Shown: positions 21,981 through 31,160, numbered from the stretch's first letter. The stretch: 64,000 bases of DNA from Pseudorhodobacter wandonensis (GCF_001202035.1 NZ_LGHT01000045.1:124001-188000); one strand, 5' to 3'. Made by a program: numbers and translations. The notes: a model not told the origin generated them from the letters alone.

Positions 21981-22009
21981 CTTGCAGCCTTCGATTTTGC
22001 ACCCCATAT
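21981..22009 (+). promoter_or_regulatory. Sigma-32 (RpoH) type promoter of hsp20
   Basis: CTTGCAG (21981-21987), a 14-base spacer and CCCCATAT (22002-22009) closely match the classical heat-shock consensus CTTGAAA / CCCCATNT. Transcription would start near 22016 and give a leader of roughly 55 bases. Confidence 0.8.
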
Positions 22010-22053
22010 TCACATTACAAGGGTGCTCACTTACGGGGCCCGCCACTCCGAAC

Positions 22054-22074
22054 TGTCGCTTTGAAAAGGACATG
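22054..22074 (+). promoter_or_regulatory. ROSE-like RNA thermometer hairpin at hsp20 start
   Basis: TGTCGCT (22054-22060) can pair with AGGACA (22067-22072) across a TTGAAA loop, leaving one unpaired G. The AGGA of the ribosome-binding site and the A of the start codon are in the stem. The UYGCU/AGGA pairing with an extra G is the signature of ROSE elements, which hide the ribosome-binding site at low temperature and melt on heat shock. Only this proximal hairpin is clear in the short leader. Confidence 0.65.
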
Positions 22075-22491
22075 TCGATGACAAAACTAAGCTTTGGGGC
22101 GCATCCCCATCTTTTGGGCTTTGAACAGCTGGAACGGCTGGTCGAACGCACCGCCAAGACTGCAGCTGAGGGGTACCCCCCGTTTAATATCGAGGCTGTG
22201 TCTGAAAACGAATATCGCATCACACTGGCCGTGGCCGGATTTCGCGAAGATGATCTGGGCATCACGGTTGAGAATCGTCAGTTGGTGGTGCGCGGGCGTC
22301 AGGCCGAGGATGAGTCTGAGCGTCTTTTCTTGCATCGGGGTATCGCGGCGCGGGCTTTCCAGCGGTCTTTCGTCTTGGCCGAAGGGGTCGAGGTTGCGCG
22401 TGCGGGGCTTGAACATGGGTTACTGCACATCGAATTACGTCGCGCCATGCCGGATGTCGTTGTGCAAACCATTCCTATTGATCGTCGGTAA
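22072..22491 (+). CDS. Hsp20/alpha-crystallin small heat-shock protein
   Basis: A 139-residue small heat-shock protein of the IbpA type that would hold unfolding proteins for refolding. The alpha-crystallin domain spans about residues 35-128: NEYRITLAVAGFREDDLGITVENRQLVVRG, then ERLFLHRGIAARAFQRSFVLAEGVEVARAGLEHGLLHIEL. The start at 22072 has a GAAAAGGA ribosome-binding site; the longer frame back to 21934 would run through the promoter and leader. The gene lies behind a sigma-32 promoter and a ROSE-like hairpin. Confidence 0.95.
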   Translation: MSMTKLSFGAHPHLLGFEQLERLVERTAKTAAEGYPPFNIEAVSENEYRITLAVAGFREDDLGITVENRQLVVRGRQAEDESERLFLHRGIAARAFQRSFVLAEGVEVARAGLEHGLLHIELRRAMPDVVVQTIPIDRR

Positions 22492-22503
22492 GGAGTACGA
22501 TTT

Positions 22504-22731
22504 ATGACAACACCTTTTGACAAAATGACCGAAACTGCTGACCGCATTGTCTATGTGCGCCCGGTCGAGGTGGCAGATTTGCCGTCTGAGTTGCAAGATC
22601 AAGCCGAGGGCCTGACCCAGATTTTCGCGGTGCATCGCGGCAATGGCGAGCGTTTGGCCTTGGTTGCCAACAAGCGGATGGCATTCGATTTGGCGCGCGA
22701 CCATGATCTGGCGCCTGTGAGTGTTCACTAA
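22504..22731 (+). CDS. DUF1150 family protein
   Basis: A 75-residue protein of the DUF1150 family, which in alphaproteobacteria usually follows a small heat-shock gene. The conserved stretch is RIVYVRPVEVADLP, then FAVHRGNGERLALVANKRMAFDLARDHDLAPVSVH. A strong TAAGGAG ribosome-binding site precedes the ATG, 12 bases after the hsp20 stop, so the two share a transcript and heat control. No activity is known. It has no transmembrane segment or signal peptide. Confidence 0.9.
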   Translation: MTTPFDKMTETADRIVYVRPVEVADLPSELQDQAEGLTQIFAVHRGNGERLALVANKRMAFDLARDHDLAPVSVH

Positions 22732-22740
22732 AATTTGGTT

Positions 22741-22774
22741 AAAAGGCCGGGCACCAATTGGGTCCGGCCTTTTT
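22741..22774. terminator. Bidirectional terminator between hsp20-DUF1150 and trxB
   Basis: A 10-bp stem (AAAAGGCCGG at 22741-22750 with CCGGCCTTTT at 22764-22773), flanked by A and T runs, serves both converging transcripts. The trxB stop is only 4 bases away. Confidence 0.9.
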
Positions 22775-22776
22775 CT

Positions 22777-23858
<1,082 letters not shown>

Positions 23859-23917
23859 ACCGGCTGGAAAACATAAGGTCCGCCAAGATGACTTGCGATA
23901 CAAAAGGAATTGACGTT

Positions 23918-24418
23918 ATGGCTGGCTCGAAACTGGATCCTATCGACCGCCAGATCCTTGCAGAATTGCAGGCAGACGGCCGGATGACCAATGTGGAATT
24001 GGCAAAACGCGTTGGTATTTCGGCGCCGCCCTGCCTGCGCCGCGTGCGCACGTTAGAGGAAGCGGGCTATATCAAAGGCTATCACGCCGATATTGATGCG
24101 CGCGAAATGGGATTCGAAGTGCAGGTTTTTGCAATGGTGCGGCTGCATAGCCAAGCCGAAGGCGATCTGTCTTCTTTTGAAGCGCGGTGCCGCGCCTGGC
24201 CTTTGGTGCGCGAATGCCACATGCTGAACGGCGAGATCGACTTTATTCTTAAATGCGTGGCACCTGATCTTTCGACGTTTCAAAGCTTTTTGACTGGTGA
24301 ATTGCTGAAGGCCGAAAATGTGGCAAGTGTGAAAACCAGCCTTGTGATCCGTGGGGCCAAGGATGAGCCGGGCGTGCCATTTGAAGTTTTGGAAGCACGG
24401 CTGAATCGCGACGCTTAG
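23918..24418 (+). CDS. Lrp/AsnC-family transcriptional regulator
   Basis: A 166-residue feast/famine regulator. The N-terminal HTH covers LDPIDRQILAELQADGRMTNVELAKRVGISAPPCLRRVRTLE (residues 5-46), and the C-terminal RAM/ligand domain follows (VFAMVRLH, ending near VKTSLVIRGAKDEPGVPFE). The start at 23918 has an AAAAGGA ribosome-binding site. The amino-acid effector and the regulon are unknown. Tandem palindromes upstream suggest autoregulation, and the divergent trxB is a possible second target. A terminator follows at 24479. Confidence 0.93.
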   Translation: MAGSKLDPIDRQILAELQADGRMTNVELAKRVGISAPPCLRRVRTLEEAGYIKGYHADIDAREMGFEVQVFAMVRLHSQAEGDLSSFEARCRAWPLVRECHMLNGEIDFILKCVAPDLSTFQSFLTGELLKAENVASVKTSLVIRGAKDEPGVPFEVLEARLNRDA

Positions 24419-24478
24419 GCCGTTTGCGGATTTTCAGCCCGGAAACTGGCTGCTAAATCTGAAATCAGTTTCAGACAC

Positions 24479-24533
24479 AAAAGGAGCGGCCCCTTCGCGA
24501 TACACCAGAGGAGTATATCAGGGCCGCCTTTTT
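24479..24533. terminator. Long-loop terminator after lrp
   Basis: The arms AAAAGG (24479-24484) and CGGCCC (24487-24492) pair with GGGCCG (24521-24526) and CCTTTT (24527-24532), leaving a 2-base bulge and a 28-base loop with a small inner GATA/TATC pairing. A/T runs at both ends make it usable on both strands. On the minus strand it would end a transcript coming from about 24.65 kb. Confidence 0.6.
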
Positions 24534-24862
24534 GAAACCTGGCTGTTTGGGCGGTAAGGGTGCATTGGGCACGATTGCCCTTCGGTCTTACCACATGATC
24601 CGCCCGAACTTCCGTCTTGCGCCACAATCAATTGTGTCACACGCACAGAGTGACAAAATTGTTGCTGAGTGTCAAAGTTAAACTCGTATTTACTTTGAAT
24701 TGGGCGACCATGCCCGAACATAAATTGAGCGTACTTTTAACGTGAGAAATGTGGCCAAACTATGAAGGCATTGGGGCCGGATTTTTAATCTGGGCCACGA
24801 TTTCGTGAACGTGATCGGCGATGGCGCATGACGGGGGCTGCCGCGCCTATCTGGCGGGGTGT
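24534..24862. other. Structured intergenic region, possible small RNA
   Basis: No credible protein is encoded. Several nested inverted repeats occur: GGGCGG (24549-24554) with CCGCCC (24600-24605); GGTAAG (24553-24558) with CTTACC (24587-24592); and GGGCA (24567-24571) with TGCCC (24576-24580). Further on are CACAAT-CA-ATTGTG-like symmetry near 24624-24636 and TGTCAC-N9-GTGACA (24635-24655). A minus-strand TTGACA at 24675-24670 could be a -35 box, but no good -10 follows. The arrangement suggests an RNA of about 150 bases, ending at the 24479-24533 hairpin if read leftward. Confidence 0.35.
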
Positions 24863-25018
24863 CTAACGATTCACGGGTGTACCTTGTTGTGTTGACGGGC
24901 CAGAGGCCGCAGATTTGAGCATGGTTGGCTTGCGCCGGTTGGCACGCTGAAACGGCATAGCCGGTGTCGGCGCTTGGCTAGCGGCGATGACGGATTTGAG
25001 CCAGCGGCGTTTTGTCAT
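24863..25018 (-). CDS. Small basic hypothetical protein
   Basis: A 51-residue protein beginning MTKRRWLKSVIAASQAPTPA and rich in Arg, Lys, Pro and Ala, with no membrane segment. A textbook AGGAG ribosome-binding site lies 7 bases before its ATG, which decides the start over the longer in-frame Met at 25135. I recall similar short MTKRRW-type proteins in other Rhodobacterales genomes, but that is memory and not a search. Function unknown. It has its own spacers of more than 250 bp upstream and more than 300 bp downstream. Confidence 0.6.
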   Translation of the reverse strand: MTKRRWLKSVIAASQAPTPAMPFQRANRRKPTMLKSAASGPSTQQGTPVNR

Positions 25019-25290
25019 AATCTGCTCCTGCATCTGCGTATTCGTCTGTGTTCGGGGCAATATGCCTGAGCATTGGGGCACGGATTTGACGGTGGCACCG
25101 GTTTTGGGAAAATAGAGCGCTTGGTTTGGGGTCAACCTTGGCAGCTTTGTGCAATCCCGATTGCGCCATAAAATAAGGGTGAATTATTGGCTGGGGCACG
25201 TGGAATTGGTGGCCCACAAAGCGGCGTCAACGGATTTGCGGCTGCGGCGCGGCAAAATATGCCGCGATTTGGCCGTATTCCGGTTTTGGT

Positions 25291-26043
25291 TTACAGCCGG
25301 ATCACTGAAATCAGGCGACCATAGTCTGCCTCGCCCAAATGGGTGGTGCGGCGGTAAGAAAAAAAGCGCTCGGGGTCCGAATAGGTGCAATGGCCTGACC
25401 ATTCAGCATGGCCTATGCCCGCTTTGCGCAGTTTTGACAGACCGAAAACCGGAAGATTGAACAATGCGCGGTCGCCCTTGCCGCCCGAAAAAAAGCGGCT
25501 GTTTTCGGGGTTGTCATCGATAAAGCTTTCGACAAACTCCGGTCCCACCTCATAAGCGGCTTGGGAAATGCAGGGGCCAATGACAGCGGTGATGTTGGCG
25601 CGGTCGGCCCCCAGTGCCTCCATCGCGTCCAGTGTGGCCTCGAGCACGCCATCTTTGACCCCGCGCCAGCCCGCGTGGGCCGCGCCAATCACGCCTGCGT
25701 CGGGGTCGGAAAACAGCACCGGTTGGCAATCGGCGGTCAGGATGCCAAGCGCGAGGCCCGGCACGGCCGTCACCATTGCATCGGCTTGTGGGCGGATAAT
25801 CAGCGGTTCGGTCAGGGTGACGACATCGGGGGAATGCACCTGATGCACAGTTTGCAAGTGGTTGGGCTGCACATCCATATAGGCGGCCACGCGGGCGCGG
25901 TTAATATCGACAGCCTCGGACAGGTCAGTGCTGCCCGGGCCGCAATTCAGCCCGTGAAAAATGCCCGATGAAGCCCCACCTTTGCGGGTGAAAAACCCGT
26001 GTCGGGTTGGCAGCAATGCCTCAGAGGTGATGATTTCCAGCAT
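25291..26043 (-). CDS. pgeF: Peptidoglycan editing factor (YfiH/PgeF, laccase-domain)
   Basis: A 250-residue member of the multicopper-like YfiH family, whose E. coli member removes wrongly incorporated residues from peptidoglycan precursors; other members oxidise polyphenols or act on purine nucleosides. The Zn/Cu ligands are in VHQVHSPDVV, GILTADCQPVLF (Cys) and GAAHAGWRGVKDG (His). The start at 26043 (MLEIITSEALL) lies one base after the stop of midA, so lgt, midA and pgeF form a tightly packed leftward operon. Confidence 0.95.
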   Translation of the reverse strand: MLEIITSEALLPTRHGFFTRKGGASSGIFHGLNCGPGSTDLSEAVDINRARVAAYMDVQPNHLQTVHQVHSPDVVTLTEPLIIRPQADAMVTAVPGLALGILTADCQPVLFSDPDAGVIGAAHAGWRGVKDGVLEATLDAMEALGADRANITAVIGPCISQAAYEVGPEFVESFIDDNPENSRFFSGGKGDRALFNLPVFGLSKLRKAGIGHAEWSGHCTYSDPERFFSYRRTTHLGEADYGRLISVIRL

Positions 26044-26044
26044 A

Positions 26045-27121
26045 TCAGTCAAACCCCGCGGGCGCTGGGTGTTGGGGGGCATAAAGGGCCAGCGCTTTGA
26101 ACAAGCTTCCCATTTCCTCGGCGCGGGTCAAGCGTTGTGTGGCCCCTAGATGATTTTCAAGCGCGGCGCCGCTAAGATTGCGCGACAAAAGCTGGGCGCG
26201 GGCGCCAATACCCAAGCGTGCCAGCAAAGCGCCCTGATCGGTCAGACCTGTTGCCACGGCAGGTGCGGCCGCCTGCGCGAGCGCCTCAAAATCGACATGG
26301 GCGGTCAGATCGGCCTGGCCGGGGGCTGCAAACGGGTCGGCAAAGGCGTGGTTGCGCATGGCTTGCAACGTGTCGCCGTTCGAGCGCCAGTTGCCATAAT
26401 CGATGATCAGCGCCGCCCCACCGTGTGCGCTGATTTGCGCACCGATACGTGCCATGATCGGCGTGGCATCGGGGCGCGTCTCGATCACTTGGCCGGGTTT
26501 GGTATCATCGAGGCGGTGCGCCAGCGCGGGCAGCGCGACCGGCGCGGCATAGCCTTTGACCAGCTGGTCTTGCGCGACGCCGACGATGGTTTCGCACCAG
26601 CCGTCGATGTGGCGGGTGAATTGCCGGATTGGCAGCGCGTCAAAAAACTCATTCGCGATCAGGAACAGCGGGGCATCGTCTGGCACTGCGTCAATGCTGT
26701 CGGTCCACGTGACGGAATAGGCGGCAAGTGTTTGTTTTTGCAGGGCGCGCAGGCTGGGTGATGCCTCTAGCAAATGCAGGTTGGCGGCGGCGTGAAAGCC
26801 GGGCACCTTATGCGTGGCGCGCAAAAGATCGGCCATCAAAGTGCCGCGTCCGGGGCCAAGCTCGGCCAGAATGAAACGGTCCGGCGCGCCTTGGTCTACC
26901 CAAGCCTGGGCAAGGCAAAGCCCCAGCAATTCGCCGAACATCTGGCTGATTTCGGGTGCGGTGATAAAGTCGCCTGCACGGCCCAGCGGGTCGCGCGTGG
27001 TGTAATAGCCATGTTCAGGGTGCAACAGGCAGGTCGCCATAAACTCGGCCAGCGTAATCGGGCCTTGGGCGGCGATTTGCGCCTTGAGCAGGGAGTCCAA
27101 TGGGGTTTCAGGATTTGCCAC
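26045..27121 (-). CDS. MidA/NDUFAF7-family SAM-dependent methyltransferase
   Basis: A 358-residue protein of the COG1565 family; the eukaryotic homologue NDUFAF7 dimethylates an arginine of a complex I subunit. Signatures are [27 protein letters not shown] near residue 40 and [19 protein letters not shown] (SAM-binding GPGRG) near residue 90, then [16 protein letters not shown]. The start is GTG and it overlaps the lgt stop by 14 bp. A role in respiratory complex assembly is inferred from the family only. Confidence 0.93.
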   Translation of the reverse strand: MANPETPLDSLLKAQIAAQGPITLAEFMATCLLHPEHGYYTTRDPLGRAGDFITAPEISQMFGELLGLCLAQAWVDQGAPDRFILAELGPGRGTLMADLLRATHKVPGFHAAANLHLLEASPSLRALQKQTLAAYSVTWTDSIDAVPDDAPLFLIANEFFDALPIRQFTRHIDGWCETIVGVAQDQLVKGYAAPVALPALAHRLDDTKPGQVIETRPDATPIMARIGAQISAHGGAALIIDYGNWRSNGDTLQAMRNHAFADPFAAPGQADLTAHVDFEALAQAAAPAVATGLTDQGALLARLGIGARAQLLSRNLSGAALENHLGATQRLTRAEEMGSLFKALALYAPQHPAPAGFD

Positions 27122-27992
27122 GACGCGCCCACCAAATCAGCACCAGCCCGACATAGATCATCGGCAGGGACAGGGCTTGCCCCATCGTCAACCCGTAGCC
27201 GCCCGCATGGAACGCAAGGCCGAGCGGGTTGCCCTCGGTCACGAATTGCGCATCGGGTTGGCGGAAAAACTCGACACAGAACCGCGCAGCGCCATAGCCC
27301 GCAAAAAACAGCCCCATTACCTGACCGGGGCGGTGCAGCCAGTTGCGGCGATAGACCAGCCAGAGCAACACTGCACCCAGCAGTAGCCCCTCTAACCCTG
27401 CCTCATAGATCTGGCTGGGATGGCGGGCGCAAATGCCCGTCACATCTGGGCAATATTGCGCAGCCTCGCCCGGAAAGGCCACGGCCCAAGGCATGTTGGT
27501 TGGGCGGCCCCACAGCTCGGCGTTGATGAAATTGGCGATGCGGCCCAACAGCAGGCCGGGCGGGGCGGCAAGGGCAAGCAGGTCGGCGGCGGGCAGCAAA
27601 GGGATTTTTTCAGAGCGGAAAAACAGGTATGCGGCCACAACCACACCCAAGAACCCGCCATGAAACGACATGCCGCCTTGCCAGACCATGAGCACCTCTA
27701 GCGGGTGCGCCAGATAATAGCCGGGCTGGTAGAACAGCACGAACCCGAACCGGCCACCCAAAATCACCCCCATGATCACCCAAGTCAGCAGGCGTTCCAC
27801 TTGTTCGGCGGTCATCGGGGCGCTGTCTGCCCAAAGCCGCGGCGTGGCGATTGCGTTCAGCACCAAGCGCCAGCCGATCAGCAAACCTGCGATATAGGCC
27901 AGCGCATACCAGCGCAGTGCAAAAGTCATGCTGCCGATGCTGATCGAAAACAGCTCGGGCGAGATATTGGGAAAGGGGAGGTAGCCGTGCAT
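27108..27992 (-). CDS. lgt: Prolipoprotein diacylglyceryl transferase
   Basis: This 294-residue integral membrane enzyme adds diacylglycerol from phosphatidylglycerol to the lipobox cysteine of lipoproteins. Hallmarks are [20 protein letters not shown] in the first membrane segment and [17 protein letters not shown] (the HGGL/FHGG motif) near residue 105. The Lgt signature [16 protein letters not shown] near residue 150 contains the essential Arg and Asn residues. About seven membrane segments are visible. Two lipoprotein candidates in this window (35680-36852 and 62659-63300) would be substrates. Confidence 0.98.
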   Translation of the reverse strand: MHGYLPFPNISPELFSISIGSMTFALRWYALAYIAGLLIGWRLVLNAIATPRLWADSAPMTAEQVERLLTWVIMGVILGGRFGFVLFYQPGYYLAHPLEVLMVWQGGMSFHGGFLGVVVAAYLFFRSEKIPLLPAADLLALAAPPGLLLGRIANFINAELWGRPTNMPWAVAFPGEAAQYCPDVTGICARHPSQIYEAGLEGLLLGAVLLWLVYRRNWLHRPGQVMGLFFAGYGAARFCVEFFRQPDAQFVTEGNPLGLAFHAGGYGLTMGQALSLPMIYVGLVLIWWARRGKS

Positions 27993-28071
27993 GGCTTGGT
28001 CCTTATGCGAGGCAGTTGGAGGGGGTTTTCGGGCGCGGCAGGCGCGATGTCAACCAATTCGCCGCAGCCGC

Positions 28072-28102
28072 TTGCCCCTGCGGCGTGAGATCGCCATATA
28101 AG
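28072..28102 (+). promoter_or_regulatory. Possible promoter of ubiK-kinase pair
   Basis: TTGCCC (28072-28077) and TATAAG (28097-28102), separated by 19 bases, lie 50 bases before the ubiK ATG. The spacing is longer than ideal. Confidence 0.35.
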
Positions 28103-28153
28103 GGGGGTAATCTCGATCAGCCGTTTGATGAGCGGCAGCCATAGGAGGCCCCG

Positions 28154-28396
28154 ATGCAAACACGTAACAAGTTCTTTGACGATATGTCGCAATTGATGAC
28201 CAATGCGATGGGCGTTGCCCAAGGTGCGAAAACCGAGGCCGAAACCGCGATGAGCAGCATGGTTGACCGCTGGCTTGCCGGGCGTGATTTCGTCACGCGC
28301 GAGGAATTTGATGCTGTCCGCGCGATGGCACAAAAAGCGCGTGAGGAAAACGAGGCGCTCTCGGCACGTTTGGCGGCATTGGAAGCCAAGAAATAG
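28154..28396 (+). CDS. ubiK: UbiK-type accessory factor (BMFP)
   Basis: An 80-residue helical protein of the membrane-fusogenic BMFP family. E. coli UbiK assists the Ubi complex in ubiquinone synthesis by contacting UbiJ and lipids. The N-terminal amphipathic helix MQTRNKFFDDMSQLMTNAMG is followed by the conserved DRWLAGRDFVTREEFDAVRAMAQKAREENEAL and a C-terminal coiled coil (SARLAALEAKK). A GGAGG ribosome-binding site precedes the ATG. The BadF-type kinase begins 2 bases after its stop. Confidence 0.87.
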   Translation: MQTRNKFFDDMSQLMTNAMGVAQGAKTEAETAMSSMVDRWLAGRDFVTREEFDAVRAMAQKAREENEALSARLAALEAKK

Positions 28397-28398
28397 GC

Positions 28399-29259
28399 AT
28401 GGCGCCTTTTGTCATTGGCTGTGATGGCGGCGGCACCGGTTGCCGGTTGGTCATTGCTGATGGCCAAGGCCGCGTTTTGGCGCAGGCCATCGGCGGCCCG
28501 GCAAATGTGACGTCGGATTTTGATCAGGCGGTTGCCAATCTGCGCGATGCACTGGCGCGGGCCGCAGCACAGCTGGGGCTTGGCCTGCCCGAGGTGCTGC
28601 GTGGTGTGGCGCATTTTGGCCTTGCCGATGTGCAATCGCCCCAAGATGCAGCCCGCGTTGCTGCTGAATTCCCCTTTGTTCAAATCTGCGTGACCGAGGA
28701 TCGGACCATCGCGGTTGAGGGCGCTTTGGCGGGGGCAGACGGCGTTTTGCTGGCACTGGGTACTGGCACGATTGTGGCAGGGCAGCGCGGCGGGCAGGCG
28801 TGGCGTATTGGTGGTTGGGGGTTTCAACTGTCTGATGATGCCTCGGGGGCATGGCTGGGGCGGCTTTTGTTGCAACGGGTCTTGCTGGCGCATGACGGGA
28901 TAGAGGCCTTTTCACCGTTGACCGAGGCGTGCTTTGCAGGGTTTGGCCGTGATCCGCGTGGCTTGGTGGCCTTTGCTGCGACGGCGCGGTCTGTCGATTA
29001 TGCGGGTTTTGCCCCTGATGTTGTGGCGGCAGCGCAGGCGGGGGATGCCGTTGGTGTGGCGCTGATGCAGCAAGGGGCTGCGTATTTGACGCGGGCGCTT
29101 TCAGTTATGGGCTTTGCTGCGCCTGATGTTTTGTGCCTGTCGGGCGGCGTTGGCCCGCATTACGCGCCGTTTTTGCCAGAAGCTGTGCAAGCTGCAATTG
29201 TTGCGCCGAAAGGCCAGGCCATTGATGGCGCATTGCGACTTGCGGTGCGATTGGGGTGA
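28399..29259 (+). CDS. BadF/BadG-type ATPase, probable N-acetylglucosamine or glucosamine kinase
   Basis: A 286-residue ASKHA-fold protein. The phosphate-1 motif VIGCDGGGTGCRLVIADG is at residues 5-22. The phosphate-2 region VLLALGTGTIVAGQRGG is near residue 116 and is followed by IGGWGFQLSDDASGAWLG, the substrate-specificity segment typical of the NagK-like group. The adenosine motif VLCLSGGVGPHY is near residue 245. Amino-sugar kinase activity is inferred from this group. Sharing a transcript with ubiK has no obvious metabolic logic. Confidence 0.82.
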   Translation: MAPFVIGCDGGGTGCRLVIADGQGRVLAQAIGGPANVTSDFDQAVANLRDALARAAAQLGLGLPEVLRGVAHFGLADVQSPQDAARVAAEFPFVQICVTEDRTIAVEGALAGADGVLLALGTGTIVAGQRGGQAWRIGGWGFQLSDDASGAWLGRLLLQRVLLAHDGIEAFSPLTEACFAGFGRDPRGLVAFAATARSVDYAGFAPDVVAAAQAGDAVGVALMQQGAAYLTRALSVMGFAAPDVLCLSGGVGPHYAPFLPEAVQAAIVAPKGQAIDGALRLAVRLG

Positions 29260-29375
29260 TTTGGCAAATATTTCTGACCAAAGCGCGCAGTTTCGGTTGA
29301 CATGGGGGGCGAAATCATGGCCCTAATAACTGGTATGGTACTTTGGCGGCAGATCAGTCTTGGGGGAGAGGGTTG

Positions 29376-30119
29376 ATGGGTAGACTTTCGGGAAAACGGG
29401 CATTTGTGACAGCGGCAGGGCAGGGGATTGGCCGTGCGGCAGCGATTGCCATGGCGCGGGAAGGCGCAGAGGTGATTGCGACGGATATCAATCCTGACAC
29501 TTTGGCAACGCTGGCCAAAGAAGGGGTTGAAACGCATCTGCTGGATGTGCGCGACCCTGCAGCGGTAACGGCGATGGCCGCGCGCGTGGGAACGATTAAT
29601 GCGCTGTTCAACTGCGCGGGCTTTGTGGCGCACGGAACAATTCTGGACTGTGATGAGGACGATTGGGCCTTTAGTGTCGATTTGAACATGACATCGATGC
29701 ACCGCGTGACGCGGGCGTTTTTGCCAGCGATGCTGGCGAATGGCGGCGGGTCTATCATCAATATGTCATCTGTGGCCTCGTCGATTATCGCTGCGCCGAA
29801 CCGCTATGTTTATGGCGCGACCAAAGCAGCGGTGATCGGGATGACCAAAGCGATTGCTGCCGATTTCATCACCCAAGGTATCCGCTGCAACGCGATTTGC
29901 CCGGGTACGATCGACAGCCCGTCGCTTGAACAGCGGATGCGTGATCTGGGGGGCGGCGATTACGCTGCTGGCCGCGCCTCGTTTATCGCACGCCAACCGA
30001 TGGGTAAGCTTGGCACACCCGAAGAAATTGCAAATTTGGTTGTCTATCTGGCATCGGATGATAGCAGTCTGACAACCGGGGCGGCCCATGTGATTGATGG
30101 CGGCTGGTCGAACGTTTAA
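29376..30119 (+). CDS. Short-chain dehydrogenase, probable 2-keto-3-deoxy-L-fuconate-type dehydrogenase
   Basis: A 247-residue classical SDR. The NAD-binding TAAGQGIGRAAAIAMAREGA (TGxxxGxG-type) is at residues 12-31, ATDIN (the Asp indicates NAD preference) near residue 36, and the catalytic Ser-Tyr-Lys in NMSSVASSI and YVYGATKAAVIGMTKA. The sequence resembles both BDH2-type hydroxybutyrate dehydrogenases and 2-keto-3-deoxy-L-fuconate dehydrogenases. The latter is favoured because an FAH-family hydrolase follows 16 bases later, as in the L-fucose oxidative pathway. No fucose dehydrogenase, dehydratase or transporter is nearby. Confidence 0.8.
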   Translation: MGRLSGKRAFVTAAGQGIGRAAAIAMAREGAEVIATDINPDTLATLAKEGVETHLLDVRDPAAVTAMAARVGTINALFNCAGFVAHGTILDCDEDDWAFSVDLNMTSMHRVTRAFLPAMLANGGGSIINMSSVASSIIAAPNRYVYGATKAAVIGMTKAIAADFITQGIRCNAICPGTIDSPSLEQRMRDLGGGDYAAGRASFIARQPMGKLGTPEEIANLVVYLASDDSSLTTGAAHVIDGGWSNV

Positions 30120-30135
30120 CCAAAAAGGAACCACG

Positions 30136-30984
30136 ATGAAATTGTTGCGTCACGGCCCATTGGGGCAGGAAAAACCGGGTATTCTGGCGTCGGATGGTAC
30201 GATCCGCGATCTGTCGGTCCATGTGGATGATATTGGCGGCAGTGCGCTATCGGATGCGGCTTTGGCGAATTTGGCAAAGATTGACCCTGCGACGCTGCCA
30301 GAGGTTGCCGCCGGTACGCGCTTGGGGGCTTGTGTTGCGGGCACGGGCAAGTTCATTTGCATCGGACTTAACTATGCCGACCACGCCGCCGAAAGCGGTA
30401 TGGCCGTGCCGCCCGAGCCGGTGATTTTCATGAAGGCCACCAGTGCAATTTGTGGGCCGAATGATCCGGTCATTATCCCGCGCGGGTCGGAAAAGACCGA
30501 TTGGGAGGTTGAGCTGGGTGTGATTATCGGCACCAAGTGCAAATATGTGACCGAGGCCGATGCGATGAACTATGTCGCGGGCTATTGTGTTTCAAACGAT
30601 GTGTCCGAGCGCGCCTTTCAGACCGAACGCGCGGGGCAATGGACCAAAGGCAAGTCTTGCGACAACTTTGGCCAGATCGGCCCGTATCTGGTGACGCGCG
30701 ATGAGGTGGCTGATCCGCAAAACCTGAGCATGTGGCTGACGGTAAATGGCAAGAAGATGCAGAACGGGTCTACCAAGACCATGGTCTACGGGGTGGCGCA
30801 TGTAGTCGCATATCTTAGCCAGTTCATGACGCTGCATCCGGGCGATGTGATCTCGACCGGTACGCCGCCCGGCGTTGGCATGGGCATGAAGCCGCCGCAA
30901 TATTTGAAGGCGGGCGATGTGATCGAGCTGTCGATCGAAGGCTTGGGCCAGCAGCGGCAAGATGTGATCGCCGACCCGGCCTAA
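30136..30984 (+). CDS. Fumarylacetoacetate hydrolase-family protein, probable 2,4-diketo-3-deoxy-L-fuconate hydrolase
   Basis: A 282-residue FAH-fold hydrolase cleaving C-C bonds of acyl-pyruvates. The metal ligands lie in EPVIFMKATSAICGP followed by TDWEVELGVIIG (the ExE motif, near residue 135), then CVSNDVSERAFQ and VISTGTPPGVGMGMKPPQYLKAGD. AAAAAGGAA gives a good ribosome-binding site for the ATG at 30136. With the upstream SDR it could form the last two steps of L-fucose or L-rhamnose type sugar-acid breakdown, giving pyruvate and lactate. Confidence 0.82.
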   Translation: MKLLRHGPLGQEKPGILASDGTIRDLSVHVDDIGGSALSDAALANLAKIDPATLPEVAAGTRLGACVAGTGKFICIGLNYADHAAESGMAVPPEPVIFMKATSAICGPNDPVIIPRGSEKTDWEVELGVIIGTKCKYVTEADAMNYVAGYCVSNDVSERAFQTERAGQWTKGKSCDNFGQIGPYLVTRDEVADPQNLSMWLTVNGKKMQNGSTKTMVYGVAHVVAYLSQFMTLHPGDVISTGTPPGVGMGMKPPQYLKAGDVIELSIEGLGQQRQDVIADPA

Positions 30985-31127
30985 GGGCCGTAGTGGCATA
31001 GCGGTATAGGTGATGAGAGGCGGTGAGGGGGAAACCTTTGCCGCCTTGTTTCTTTGCGCTACGAAGAACTCATGTGGATATTGGTTAAAACATTTTTTTG
31101 AAGGTGTTTTTATTGGCCGATGCTGGT

Positions 31128-31160
31128 GCCTCCGGCGGGGATATTTTTGGATAGATGATG
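31128..31160 (+). repeat. Dispersed intergenic repeat, GCCTCCGGCGGGGATATTT family, copy 1
   Basis: A 33-bp element starting GCCTCCGGCGGGGATATTT. The second copy (46334-46366) matches at about 29 of 33 positions. Both lie in spacers after rightward genes, and both are preceded by AT-rich stretches. Here it occupies the 277-bp space between the FAH gene and the convergent murJ, which otherwise holds no gene. Confidence 0.7.

Noticed and set aside
21934..22491. A longer Hsp20 starting at 21934
   Set aside because: The extra 46 codons would lie across the sigma-32 promoter and leader hairpin and do not resemble Hsp20 N-termini. The ATG at 22072 has a good ribosome-binding site.
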